From a virus: a stretch of DNA of 32,354 bases. The stretch is taken from positions 1 to 32,354 of IMG/VR virus record IMGVR_UViG_3300022934_000092. One strand, given 5' to 3'. The notes beneath the pieces were generated by a model that was not told the DNA's origin, did not search any database, and was given only the letters and a program-made list of their open reading frames with translations. Below, one piece after another: positions 12,785 to 21,286 of this stretch. The position numbers and the translations under genes are program-made. Numbering within the stretch: the first letter of the stretch is position 1; every line of letters begins with the position of its first letter.

Positions 12785-12905
12785 AGTAGAAAAAATGCAA
12801 GCATATTTGCTTACAAAAAAACCGGTTGCGATAGATAAAAAAGTTGCCTATGGGCCAAAATTGACCAAAGGAAAAACAAATGGCCGCAAAAGCAAAAAAA
12901 AGTAA
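12765..12905 (+). CDS. Small basic protein
   Basis: 46 residues (MTVKRNEVEKMQAYLLTKK...), ending in a Lys/Arg-rich tail. AAAGGAAA precedes the ATG by 5 bases. It overlaps the preceding gene by 20 bases and the next by 26, filling the gap between them. The C-terminal DNA segment repeats the ribosome-site context of its own start (ACCAAAGGAAA). No family recognised. Confidence 0.62.
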   Translation: MTVKRNEVEKMQAYLLTKKPVAIDKKVAYGPKLTKGKTNGRKSKKK

Positions 12906-13074
12906 AAGCACAGTAAATGCGGCGAATAATTACACGAAACCAACAATGCGCCGCCGGTTATTTTCTAAGATAAAAGCCGGTTCAAAAGGCGGCAAACCTG
13001 GCCAATGGTCGGCAAGGAAGGCACAAATGCTGGCACGTGAATACAAAGCAAAAGGCGGGGGCTATAAATCGTGA
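12880..13074 (+). CDS. Small Lys-rich protein, conserved in marine phages
   Basis: 64 residues with 'KPTMRRRLFSKIKAGSKGG' then 'KPGQWSARKAQMLAREYKA' and a GGGY end. I recognise the 'GKPGQWSARKAQxLAxxYKxxGGGY' ending from many marine phage and bacterial small proteins of unknown role. AAAGGAAAA precedes the start. It overlaps the next gene in a GTGA junction. It is very basic, suggesting nucleic-acid binding or DNA packaging support. Confidence 0.78.
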   Translation: MAAKAKKSKSTVNAANNYTKPTMRRRLFSKIKAGSKGGKPGQWSARKAQMLAREYKAKGGGYKS

Positions 13075-13307
13075 GTTTAAAAAAAAGCCAACGTGATTTA
13101 AAAAATTGGACGGCGCAAAAGTGGAGAACATCAGATAACAAACCCAGTAAGGGCAAAAAGCGGTATTTACCTGATGCGGCCTGGAAAGCGCTAACACCAG
13201 CTGAAAAAGCGGCAACCAATAGGGCCAAGGCAAAAGGTAATAAAAAAGGTAAACAACACGTATCACAACCTAAAAAAATTGCGGCTAAAACAAGAAAGTT
13301 TAGGTAA
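13071..13307 (+). CDS. DUF5872-like basic protein
   Basis: 78 residues from a GTG start overlapping the previous stop. 'SQRDLKNWTAQKWRTSDNKPS' and 'RYLPDAAWKALTPAEKAATN' and 'QPKKIAAKTRKFR' match the DUF5872 pattern (K-W-T-xQ-K-W ... RYLP ... QPxxIAxKTxxxR), small basic proteins encoded in many phages and giant viruses. Function unknown. Stop overlaps the next ATG (TAATG). Confidence 0.8.
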   Translation: MSLKKSQRDLKNWTAQKWRTSDNKPSKGKKRYLPDAAWKALTPAEKAATNRAKAKGNKKGKQHVSQPKKIAAKTRKFR

Positions 13308-13597
13308 TGACAAGAGTAAATAAAAGTAAAATGGCTTGTAATAAGCCGCGCCGCACACCAAACCACCCCAAAAAATCACACGTTGTTAAGGCGTGTTATG
13401 ATGGGAAGGAAAAATTAATACGGTTTGGCCAGCAAGGTAAAAAAGTTGGTACGTTAAGTGGTACAGCCGGCAAAGCCAAAAAGAATGAATCAGATCGTAT
13501 GAAAGCCAAAAGGAAAAGTTTTAAAGCGCGCCACGCCAAAAACATAGCAAAAGGCAAATCATCGGCGGCATATTGGGCAGATAAAGTTAAATGGTAA
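13307..13597 (+). CDS. Basic conserved protein before the methyltransferase
   Basis: 96 residues. 'KPRRTPNHPKKSHVVKAC', 'KLIRFGQQG' and 'RKSFKARHAKNIAKGKSS' followed by AAYWADKVKW are conserved signatures of a small phage family of unknown function. It is Lys/Arg-rich and likely binds nucleic acid. It overlaps the methyltransferase gene by 7 bases. Confidence 0.82.
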   Translation: MTRVNKSKMACNKPRRTPNHPKKSHVVKACYDGKEKLIRFGQQGKKVGTLSGTAGKAKKNESDRMKAKRKSFKARHAKNIAKGKSSAAYWADKVKW

Positions 13598-14853
13598 TAG
13601 ATTGGGTGAAAGTAGATGAAGTTGTACCCTATGAAAAAAATGCACGGTTGCACTCGCCAAAACAAGTTAAACAAATAGCGCAAAGTATTGACGAATTTGG
13701 TTTTACAAACCCGTTGTTAATTGATGAAAAAAATACGGTTTTAGCGGGCCACGGTAGGTTGTTAGCCGCAAAACATTTGAAATTAGATAAAGTGCCTTGC
13801 ATACAGGCAAAGAATTTAACAGAAACGCAGAAAAAAGCATACATACTGGCTGATAACAAAATTGCAGAAAATAGCAGTTGGGATAACGGTATGTTGCTGG
13901 GGGAGTTAAAAACACTTGAAGAATTAGGTGTTGGAATAGAATTTACAGGTTTTTCGCCTGGTGATTTTGCAAAACTAAAATACACGGCCGCTGATGCAAT
14001 ACACGGTATTTTACGTGAAAAGTATATAGAGCCGCCATTTAGTTTGTTAGATAGCCGTTCAAAAAATTGGCTTGATAGACGGCGTAAGTGGTCAGAATTA
14101 ATTAACGATAATACCGAAACACGGGAAGATTTACTAATTAAATCACTAAGTGAGGTGATTGGAGTTAATGCAACAAGTGTTTTTGATGCTACGTTGGCGG
14201 AAGTTATTTGCCATTGGTTTAGCACTTCAACTGACACGGTGTTTGACCCATTCGCCGGTGATACGGTTATTGGGTTTGTTGCTGGGTTTTTGGGTAGGGA
14301 ATTTAAAGGTATAGAATTAAGAAAAGAGCAAAGTGAATTAAACCAAAGCCGTTGTGATGCGCACAAATTGAATTGTGAATATTTTACAGATACGTGCGTA
14401 AACATGGATAAATACATACTTGATAATAGTGTTGATTTAGTATTTAGTTGCCCTCCTTATGCTGATTTAGAGCAATATAGTGATTTGGAGGAAGATGTAA
14501 GTAACATGACCCACGAACAGTTTTTTGAAACAATGAAGCTGGTGTGTGAAAATGCTGTACGCAAATTAAAAAATGATAGGTTTTTTGTGTTGGTGTTAAG
14601 TGATGTGAGAAATAAAAAGGGTGAATACATTGGTTTAGTATCAAAAATTATAGAAATGGTAGCAAGTTTAGAAAATATGTCTTTCCATAACGATTGTGTT
14701 TTGTTAAACTCTGTGGGAAGCGCAAGATTACGCGCAAATAACAGTATGACGGCAACACGTAAAGTAAGCCGTATGCACCAGAATGTTTTGGTGTTTTTAA
14801 AAGGTGACGCAAAAAAAGCGGCAAAACGTTTAAATGGAAGCGCAGATACATAA
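13591..14853 (+). CDS. ParB-domain / DNA methyltransferase fusion
   Basis: 420 residues in two parts. Residues 1-130 are a ParB/Srx-like domain: VVPYEKNARLHSPKQVKQIA, AGHGRLLAAKHL (52-63) and LADNKIAENSSWD (86-98). From about 148 (EPPFSLLDSRSKNWLDRR) a methyltransferase follows, with FDPFAGDTVIGF (218-229, AdoMet binding) and VFSCPPY (284-290, catalytic motif IV of amino-methyltransferases). Motif I comes before motif IV. The fusion is common in phages and modifies adenine N6 or cytosine N4. It is an orphan enzyme here; protection against host restriction is the likely role. It overlaps the next gene by 20 bases. Confidence 0.88.
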   Translation: MVIDWVKVDEVVPYEKNARLHSPKQVKQIAQSIDEFGFTNPLLIDEKNTVLAGHGRLLAAKHLKLDKVPCIQAKNLTETQKKAYILADNKIAENSSWDNGMLLGELKTLEELGVGIEFTGFSPGDFAKLKYTAADAIHGILREKYIEPPFSLLDSRSKNWLDRRRKWSELINDNTETREDLLIKSLSEVIGVNATSVFDATLAEVICHWFSTSTDTVFDPFAGDTVIGFVAGFLGREFKGIELRKEQSELNQSRCDAHKLNCEYFTDTCVNMDKYILDNSVDLVFSCPPYADLEQYSDLEEDVSNMTHEQFFETMKLVCENAVRKLKNDRFFVLVLSDVRNKKGEYIGLVSKIIEMVASLENMSFHNDCVLLNSVGSARLRANNSMTATRKVSRMHQNVLVFLKGDAKKAAKRLNGSADT

Positions 14854-15124
14854 CACAACATTTTGGATTTCATGCACTAACCCAAAATTATTAATTAAAT
14901 TTTTTGATGAAGCATTACAAAAAAGTGGGTTTACAGTATTAAAAACAATAGAGCATGAATTTGAGCCGGTTGGGTTTACACAATTATGGTTATTAGCTGA
15001 AAGCCATTTTGCTATACATACTTTTCCGGAAAAACAAACAACGTATGTTGAGTTAAGTAGTTGTAATTATGATAAATATTGTAATTTTGTGGGGTATTTC
15101 TTAAATAATAAATCGGAGTTATAA
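14834..15124 (+). CDS. speD: SpeD-family pyruvoyl decarboxylase (AdoMetDC-like)
   Basis: 96 residues. The core 'HEFEPVGFTQLWLLAESHFA' then 'IHTFPEKQTTYVELSSCN' is the S-adenosylmethionine decarboxylase signature. E56-S57 is the expected self-cleavage site producing the pyruvoyl group, H62 and C77 are the processing/catalytic residues; spacings of 5 and 20 from the serine equal those of bacterial SpeD (S63, H68, C83). SpeD makes decarboxylated AdoMet for spermidine; some homologues decarboxylate ornithine or arginine instead. The protein is shorter than the usual about 125 residues, mostly at the C-terminus. It lies between the methyltransferase and TerS, overlapping one and 2 bases from the other. 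Confidence 0.88.
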   Translation: MEAQIHNTTFWISCTNPKLLIKFFDEALQKSGFTVLKTIEHEFEPVGFTQLWLLAESHFAIHTFPEKQTTYVELSSCNYDKYCNFVGYFLNNKSEL

Positions 15125-15126
15125 AA

Positions 15127-15480
15127 ATGGCACGTGCAAGCAAAGGACGACCAGCCCATGAGCCTAATGACGAAAAAAGAACATTGGCGCGCACTCTTGC
15201 GGCTGTAGGGGTAACACATGAGGATATTGCTAGTAAATTGTCAATATCAGCGGACACTTTAACCAAATATTATAAAAAAGAATTAGATAATGGCCGCATC
15301 GATGCTAACGCTACAATTGCCCAAAGTTTATTTGAACAGGCAAAAGGCGGTAACACATCGGCACAAATGTTTTGGTTAAAAACACGCGCTGGGTGGAAAG
15401 AGCGCCAGGTTAATGAATTGGTTGGTGCTAATGGTGACCCAATAGAAATTACAACGAGTATTGAAGTTGTCGGCGTATAA
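15127..15480 (+). CDS. terS: Terminase small subunit-like protein
   Basis: 117 residues. 'GRPAHEPNDEKRTLARTLAA' leads into an HTH: 'VTHEDIASKLSISADTLTKYY', the DNA-recognition part of small terminases. 'ATIAQSLFEQAKGGNTSAQM' and FWLKTRAGWKE form the oligomerisation segment seen in this phage subfamily. It recognises phage DNA for packaging. CGGAG precedes the ATG. Its end overlaps the TerL start by 20 bases. Confidence 0.85.
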   Translation: MARASKGRPAHEPNDEKRTLARTLAAVGVTHEDIASKLSISADTLTKYYKKELDNGRIDANATIAQSLFEQAKGGNTSAQMFWLKTRAGWKERQVNELVGANGDPIEITTSIEVVGV

Positions 15481-16720
15481 ACTGCAATTGCCGAAAAAAT
15501 TATTGCCATTATTTGAACCGTATAGAATTAAATGTTTATATGGTGGCCGTGGTAGTGGCAAATCCTGGGGTGTTGCCAGAGCAATTGTAGCAAAATGCGC
15601 AGAAAAACCTTTGCGGGTGTTAGCGGCAAGGGAAACCCAACGTAGTATACAAGAATCGGTTCACAGGTTATTACGTGACCAAATTGATTACATGGGTTTA
15701 AATCATGTGTTTGATATACAAGAGCAAAAAATATTAGGAAAAAACGGGTCGGAAATAACGTTTATAGGAATAAGACAACAAGGTGTAGCAAATTTAAAAT
15801 CTTATGAAGGTACGGATATTTGCTGGATTGAGGAGGCCCAGGTTGTTTCCCGTAAAAGTTGGGATATTTTAATACCAACTATTAGAAAAGACCAGAGCGA
15901 AATATGGCTAACATTTAATCCAGAATTGGATACTGATGAAACGTACACCAGGTTTGTTTTAAACCCACCAGCTAATTCATGGATTTGTGAAATGAATTAT
16001 TACGATAATCCATTTTTTCCAGATGAATTAGAAAAAGAACGTAAGCAATGGCAAGCACGTGACCCAGTTGGTTATGAAACTGTATGGGAGGGTAAGTGTA
16101 GGCCAACTATTGAAGGGGCTATTTATACCGGCGAAATACAAGATGTGATAAGCGAGGGCAGAATAAGGGAAGTGCCTTATGACCCACAACTCAAAGTACA
16201 CACGGTTTGGGATTTAGGATGGAATGATGCTATGGCCATTATTTTCTGTCAAGTGGCGGCAAGTGAAATACGTATAATTGATTTTATTGAAGATACCCAT
16301 CGTACATTGGAATCATACGTTAAAGAAATTACGGATAAAAACTGGAATTGGGGTACAGATTATTTGCCACATGATGCCAGCCATAAAGACTTTAAACATG
16401 GTCGCAGTACTGAAGAAATGTTAAGGAGCATGGGCCGTAACCCATTTGTATTAGCCAGGGGAGATGTAGAGCAAGGTATAAAAAAAGTACGTATGACGTT
16501 GCCACGTATTTGGTTTGATAAAACACGTAGTGTTGAATTGTTAAACCATTTAAAACGTTACAGGCGCACAATTAACAGCGCCGGCGAACCGTCATCGCCT
16601 TTACATGATATACACTCCCATGCTTCGGATTGTATGCGGTATCTTGCAATTGCAGTTGATTTCATGTCCAATGATACCTGGGGGCATTTGCCGGAATCAA
16701 ATACAAGGTGGGTGGTTTAA
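15461..16720 (+). CDS. terL: Terminase large subunit
   Basis: 419 residues from a TTG start overlapping TerS. Walker A is GGRGSGKS (28-35), Walker B ICWIEEAQ (120-127, E124-E125), coupling motif TFNP (151-154). The RNase H-like nuclease has D251 (VWDLGW), D305 (PHDAS) and D390 (HASDCMRY). This is the PBSX/Terminase_3 type motor that translocates DNA and cuts concatemers. Length is typical. The TTG start is the only one upstream of the N-terminal ATPase strand. Confidence 0.95.
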   Translation: MKLSAYKLQLPKKLLPLFEPYRIKCLYGGRGSGKSWGVARAIVAKCAEKPLRVLAARETQRSIQESVHRLLRDQIDYMGLNHVFDIQEQKILGKNGSEITFIGIRQQGVANLKSYEGTDICWIEEAQVVSRKSWDILIPTIRKDQSEIWLTFNPELDTDETYTRFVLNPPANSWICEMNYYDNPFFPDELEKERKQWQARDPVGYETVWEGKCRPTIEGAIYTGEIQDVISEGRIREVPYDPQLKVHTVWDLGWNDAMAIIFCQVAASEIRIIDFIEDTHRTLESYVKEITDKNWNWGTDYLPHDASHKDFKHGRSTEEMLRSMGRNPFVLARGDVEQGIKKVRMTLPRIWFDKTRSVELLNHLKRYRRTINSAGEPSSPLHDIHSHASDCMRYLAIAVDFMSNDTWGHLPESNTRWVV

Positions 16721-16882
16721 ATGTATTTACAAAAACAGGGTATAGACCCAACGAAAAAAATAAAAGAATTGGAAGAACGTATACAGGTGTTGGAAGCAAT
16801 TGTATTAAATTCAGCCAAACTAAAACGCGGAAAAAAGGCTAATGGAACAACAACTAAAATCAATAATTCAATCAGAAATTGA
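16721..16882 (+). CDS. Small coiled-coil protein between TerL and portal
   Basis: 53 residues (MYLQKQGIDPTKKIKELEE...), with the heptad-like 'IKELEERIQVLEAIVL' helix and a basic tail. The ATG directly follows the TerL stop (TAAATG) and the frame overlaps the portal start by 41 bases. Small coiled-coil proteins at this place occur in other marine podoviruses. It fills the only gap in the packaging operon. Function unknown. Confidence 0.6.
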   Translation: MYLQKQGIDPTKKIKELEERIQVLEAIVLNSAKLKRGKKANGTTTKINNSIRN

Positions 16883-18833
16883 TGCCAGCATTGGTTATAT
16901 AGAATCTGAAACCACTACTGAAAGGCGCAAAGCGTTAGAAAGTTATATGCGCCGTCCATACGGCACGGAAGTGGAGGGCCGTTCACAAATTGTTACTGGT
17001 GAAGTTGCAGAAGCAGTTGACGGAGCGTTACCACATTTAATGCGTATTTTTGCAAGTAGTGAAGAAGCGGTAAAATTTGAAGCAAAAACAGCGCGTGGAA
17101 TAGAAGCGGCTAAACAAGCTACTGATTATTGCAACTGGGTGTTTTATGTGGAAAACGATGGTTTTCAAATATTGCACGAAACAATGAAAACTGCGTTGTT
17201 GCAAAAAGTGGGTATTTTTAAAGCATATTATGATGAACGCATAGAAGTTAATACAGAAAAATATGAAAAACTGACCGAAAACGAAATGGTTATGTTGCTG
17301 GAAGATGGCACGCGGGAAGTTGTTAGTCAAGAGGAAGTAATTGAGCAAGAAATAAATGAAGTAAACCAGGAAACAATGGTGCGGTACTTTAATGTTGAAG
17401 TTCGCAAAAAAAACGAAATAGGCAAAATTGTTGTAGAATCTTTGCCACCTGAAGAATTTTTAATTAGTAAAAAAGCAAAAACCGTTCAAGACAGTCCATT
17501 TACAGCACATAGAAAATTACTGACACGAACAGATTTAATGGAGTTGGGTTTTGAAAAAGATATTGTAAACAGGTTGCCGGCTTATGATGAATTAGCATAT
17601 ACGCCAGAACGTGTGGCCAGGTATAGTGAAGGGGAGCAACCGCACGATGCCGAATCACTTGATTACAGTATGCAAGAAATAGAAATATATGAATGTTATT
17701 TGCGTACAGATTTTAATGAGGATGGTGTAGCAGAATTACGCCGTGTGGTGTATGCCGGAAATGAGGTGCTAAGTAATGATGAAATAGATTTTATACCGTT
17801 TCACAGTATTTGCCCTTATCCACTACCACACAAATTTTTCGGCCAATCCTTAGCAGATAGGGCAATAGATTTACAAGAACAAAAAACAGCAATAACACGT
17901 AGTATTTTAGATAGTTTGTATTTGAGCCTTGCGCCTAGAGTTGGCGCGGTGGAGGGTCAGGTAAATTTAGATGATTTGTTAAATGTAACGGCTGGCGGTG
18001 TTGTAAGGTTAAAAAACCCAAATGCCATTGTGCCAATGTCAGTACCTTTAGTAGCAAACCAGGCATTTCCAATGCTCGAATATTTAGATGCGGTACAGGG
18101 TAAAAGAACCGGCATAAGTGATGCAATGCAAGGTTTAGCGCCTGATGTTTTACAAAATGTAACCGCGGCGGCAATAGCCGCTTCAACCAATGCCGCAACT
18201 GGTAAAATAGAATTAATTGCGCGTATTTTTGCGGAAACGGGTTTAAAAAGTTTATTCCAGGGCATTTTGCAACTTGCTTGTAAATATCAAGACAAACCTA
18301 GAACGGTACGTATGCGCGGCAAATATGTTGAGATGGACCCCCGTACATGGTCAAACCAATACGATGTATCAATTAATGTTGGCCTGGGTACGGGCGATCA
18401 AAAACAACAAATGTCATTGCTACAAATGATAATGGCTAAACAGGAAGAAATTTTGCAGAAATTTGGGCCAGCAAATCCATTGGTTTCAGTTGGTCAATAT
18501 CGGGAAACGTTAAGTAAGTTTATTAACACGGCTGGGTTTAAAGATACCAAATCGTTTTTTAAAGAAATTACACCGGAAATCGATGCAATGTTATCAAACC
18601 CGCAAGGTAAACAAGGCAAACCAAATCCAATGGTACAAGCGGCTATGCAACAAGCGCAAGCGCAAATAGCTATTGATAAACAAAAAGCCGATGCAGAAAT
18701 TGCTTTGAAACGTGAAAAAATGTTGAATGAATTACAGTTGAAAAAAGAAGAAATGCTGGCTGAGTTAGATTTAAAGCGCCAAGAATTAATGGCAGAAGCA
18801 TCTTTAAAAGTTAATATCCCGCGACCCAATTAA
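16842..18833 (+). CDS. Portal protein (head-tail connector)
   Basis: 663 residues. The start (IESETTTERRKALESYMRRPYG then EGRSQIVTGEV) and 'DGALPHLMRIFASSEEAVKF' are typical of podovirus portals of the SU10/P22-like sort, as are 'FFGQSLADRAIDLQEQKTA' and 'GISDAMQGLAPDVLQNVTAA' in the middle. The dodecameric portal is the DNA entry channel. The last 75 residues or so are a charged Lys/Glu/Leu coiled coil (KREKMLNELQLKKEEMLAEL), as in barrel-like portal extensions. A scaffold gene two positions later supports the assignment. Confidence 0.93.
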   Translation: MEQQLKSIIQSEIDASIGYIESETTTERRKALESYMRRPYGTEVEGRSQIVTGEVAEAVDGALPHLMRIFASSEEAVKFEAKTARGIEAAKQATDYCNWVFYVENDGFQILHETMKTALLQKVGIFKAYYDERIEVNTEKYEKLTENEMVMLLEDGTREVVSQEEVIEQEINEVNQETMVRYFNVEVRKKNEIGKIVVESLPPEEFLISKKAKTVQDSPFTAHRKLLTRTDLMELGFEKDIVNRLPAYDELAYTPERVARYSEGEQPHDAESLDYSMQEIEIYECYLRTDFNEDGVAELRRVVYAGNEVLSNDEIDFIPFHSICPYPLPHKFFGQSLADRAIDLQEQKTAITRSILDSLYLSLAPRVGAVEGQVNLDDLLNVTAGGVVRLKNPNAIVPMSVPLVANQAFPMLEYLDAVQGKRTGISDAMQGLAPDVLQNVTAAAIAASTNAATGKIELIARIFAETGLKSLFQGILQLACKYQDKPRTVRMRGKYVEMDPRTWSNQYDVSINVGLGTGDQKQQMSLLQMIMAKQEEILQKFGPANPLVSVGQYRETLSKFINTAGFKDTKSFFKEITPEIDAMLSNPQGKQGKPNPMVQAAMQQAQAQIAIDKQKADAEIALKREKMLNELQLKKEEMLAELDLKRQELMAEASLKVNIPRPN

Positions 18834-18844
18834 TAGGAAAAAAA

Positions 18845-20002
18845 ATGAGTAATGTAGCTGTAGCGTTAGCAGATGCCAAAAATATTGCGTATAGCCAAGG
18901 ATTTTTTGGTGAAGCAAATGAACAATGGGTAAGAAATAATTTTCCCGAAATTGCTGAGCTTAATGATTTAAAAAATCAAGGCGTAGTTGATATATTTGGT
19001 AACAGGATAGATGACCCTAATTATTCTTTGTCTACGTCGCAAGATAACCCCAATCCCGTTGTTTTTAGTGCGGCGAATATTAATTTACCTCAACCGGATA
19101 ATTTTGAAATAATTACTGACCCAAATAGGGTTGAAGGCGGTACAACAAATACAAACACAACTACAACCACAAATACTGTTACGGCACAAACACCGAGCAA
19201 TTCAAGTAATTCATTAACAGAATTTGGTTTAAATGAATTATATAAAGAAATATTAGGACGGCCATTTACTGACGGCGATGATATTGCATCGGTTTATTTA
19301 AGTATGACCCCTGATGAAGCGCGTGAATATTTAGTTGCGCAACCGGAGGCGCTAATTTACCAACAAGCTGGCGATTCGTTAAATTTAGCAAATAGAACAG
19401 AATTGTTAGGTGAATATAGTGGCGGGTTATTGAATACGGAGGATAGTAATTTAGATGGTGTAGTTGATATAAATGATTTGTTATTTGACATGGGAAGGGC
19501 CGGTTATGGGCCAGAATTACCAACGGCAAATGTTGGGGCTAATAATGCTGGTGCAAATAATGTAATTACGAATAATTTGCCGGCGGCACAATCAGGATTT
19601 GGAACAACACCAACAACACAGGTATTAAGTCCGTATTATGGCAATTTAGTACCAATGCAAATAACACCAGGTAGCGATATAATGGCTTCCAATTTAAGCG
19701 GTAATTTTTATGGGATTAACCCACAAACAAATCAATTAGGTTTATTAAGTGATCCACAACAACAAGATTTGATGTTTAGATCGGGTGTTGCTGGGTTTAC
19801 TGAAAATTTACCAACTGGGTTTGAATTTGGTATACCGGCGGTAGTTGCTGATGTACCAATATTTTTACCAGCGAATTATCAAGATTTTTTATCAGACAAA
19901 GAAACAAAAGAAGCAGAAGCAAAAAAGAATAGATATACATTTTCCGGAATGGGTTCAGATTTTGATCAAGCAAGGTTAAACGAAACATATACAGGCCCAT
20001 AA
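18845..20002 (+). CDS. Head-region protein with dockerin-like EF-hand
   Basis: 385 residues. An N-terminal helix is followed by a Thr/Asn-rich linker (101-123), then 'LNELYKEILGRPFTDGDD', similar to the first part of DUF4214 repeats. Residues 200-211 form a calcium loop D-x-N-x-D-G-x-x-D-x-x-D, as in dockerins. The C-terminal half is Asn/Gln/Pro-rich with few charges, like virion surface or internal proteins. AGGAAA precedes the ATG. It sits between portal and scaffold; it may be an internal or head-decoration protein. No complete family match. Confidence 0.7.
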   Translation: MSNVAVALADAKNIAYSQGFFGEANEQWVRNNFPEIAELNDLKNQGVVDIFGNRIDDPNYSLSTSQDNPNPVVFSAANINLPQPDNFEIITDPNRVEGGTTNTNTTTTTNTVTAQTPSNSSNSLTEFGLNELYKEILGRPFTDGDDIASVYLSMTPDEAREYLVAQPEALIYQQAGDSLNLANRTELLGEYSGGLLNTEDSNLDGVVDINDLLFDMGRAGYGPELPTANVGANNAGANNVITNNLPAAQSGFGTTPTTQVLSPYYGNLVPMQITPGSDIMASNLSGNFYGINPQTNQLGLLSDPQQQDLMFRSGVAGFTENLPTGFEFGIPAVVADVPIFLPANYQDFLSDKETKEAEAKKNRYTFSGMGSDFDQARLNETYTGP

Positions 20003-20003
20003 C

Positions 20004-20231
20004 ATGACAGAACAGGAAGCACGTGAATTATTAGAAAACACGGCATTTAAAAAATCAGTTGAAACAATTGTTAATGAATACCTTTCTTTAATTGCTAATA
20101 GTGCGGTTGAAGATTTTGAAGGAAGGGAAGAAGCATACAGGATGATAAAGGCATTACAAAAGATTATTGGACATTTTGAGGGCATTGCATATTCTCAAGC
20201 TGTTCAAAAAAGCAAATGGAAATTTTTTTAA
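20004..20231 (+). CDS. Small head-module protein, unknown function
   Basis: 75 residues, helical (MTEQEARELLENTAFKKSVE...). 'EAYRMIKALQKIIGHFEGIA' resembles short proteins found before scaffold genes in marine podoviruses. The start is one base after the previous stop. Function not known. Confidence 0.7.
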   Translation: MTEQEARELLENTAFKKSVETIVNEYLSLIANSAVEDFEGREEAYRMIKALQKIIGHFEGIAYSQAVQKSKWKFF

Positions 20232-20242
20232 AAGGAAAATAA

Positions 20243-21271
20243 ATGAGCGAAACTGTTAACCAGGAAACACCACAAACAGATCAAGGCATGGAATCGCTAA
20301 GTTTAGAACAAGCGGCGGGCAAATTTTTAGAACGTATGGAACAGGCCGAGGCATCGCAAGATCAACCTCAAAGTGAACCAACCAAAGAAAATGAACCTGT
20401 TAATGAAGCAGTAGAAGCTACTGAAGAAACCGCGCAAGCGGGTGATGAGGTGGTGGAGGAAGGTGTTGATGATAGTGTTGAGGAAGGCGAGGCACAAAGT
20501 GAACGCACCTGGCGTATAAAAGCCGAGGGCGAAGAACATGATGTTACCGAATCAGAATTAATACAAAATTATCAACTCCAGGCTAATGTTCGAAAAAAAA
20601 TGGAGAAACTTGCACATGAAACAAAGGAAATTGAACAATTAAAAAGCAATTTGCAAAATGAAAAACTTACACTTGACCAGTTAACGCAAACGCGGGTTGA
20701 TTATGATGCAAAGTTACAACAAATTGCAGATTTTCTAAATAAACAAGAGCAAGATTTTTCACATTTACAAGAAACTGACCCAACCCAATACGCAATAAAA
20801 TTAGGGGAAGCAAATCAACGTAAAGCGCATTTAGCGCAGATTGAACAGGAACGGGCGCGCCTTGTCAGAGAACAACAAGCGCAAAACCAGGCAATGTTTG
20901 AGCGGCAAAAAATGACAGAACGCAAAAGGTTGTTAGAGCGGATACCAGAATTACAAGATGCAAACGCACGCAATAAAGCAAGGGAGGAAATGCTTGCTTA
21001 TGCCAAATCAAAAGGAGTAACAGAACAAGAATTTGGTACTTTAATTGATAGCCGTTTGATGGAAATTTTGTATGATGCTACGTTTGCCAAAAAGGTACGC
21101 GAATCGAAACCGGAAATAATGAAAAAGGTTAAGAAAGCGCCAAAAATGGTAAAAAGTGGTGTCGCCACCCCTAGTAATGCTGAATTGGATAGGATTGGAC
21201 AAATTAAAAAACAGGCTAAAAAAACAGGCAATTTAAAAGATGCCGCAAAGTATTTTGAAGCCATAATTTAA
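20243..21271 (+). CDS. Capsid assembly scaffold-like protein
   Basis: 342 residues. Acidic, low-complexity N-terminus (1-90, Glu-rich), long coiled-coil centre (about 108-220, KMEKLAHETKEIEQLKSNLQ), basic C-terminus (KKVKKAPKMVK, about 290-325). This order and the place directly before the major capsid gene are those of phage scaffolding proteins, which drive procapsid assembly through a basic C-terminal helix. AAAAGGAAA precedes the ATG. No protease motif seen. Confidence 0.82.
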   Translation: MSETVNQETPQTDQGMESLSLEQAAGKFLERMEQAEASQDQPQSEPTKENEPVNEAVEATEETAQAGDEVVEEGVDDSVEEGEAQSERTWRIKAEGEEHDVTESELIQNYQLQANVRKKMEKLAHETKEIEQLKSNLQNEKLTLDQLTQTRVDYDAKLQQIADFLNKQEQDFSHLQETDPTQYAIKLGEANQRKAHLAQIEQERARLVREQQAQNQAMFERQKMTERKRLLERIPELQDANARNKAREEMLAYAKSKGVTEQEFGTLIDSRLMEILYDATFAKKVRESKPEIMKKVKKAPKMVKSGVATPSNAELDRIGQIKKQAKKTGNLKDAAKYFEAII

Positions 21272-21286
21272 AAAGGAGTTATAACA

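Noticed and set aside
13629-14417. 262-codon minus-strand frame
   Set aside because: Antisense shadow of the ParB-methyltransferase, whose motifs are clear on the plus strand.
14834-15124. TerS-accessory hypothetical protein instead of SpeD
   Set aside because: The ESH...IHT..PE...C pattern with exact catalytic spacing is too specific to be chance.
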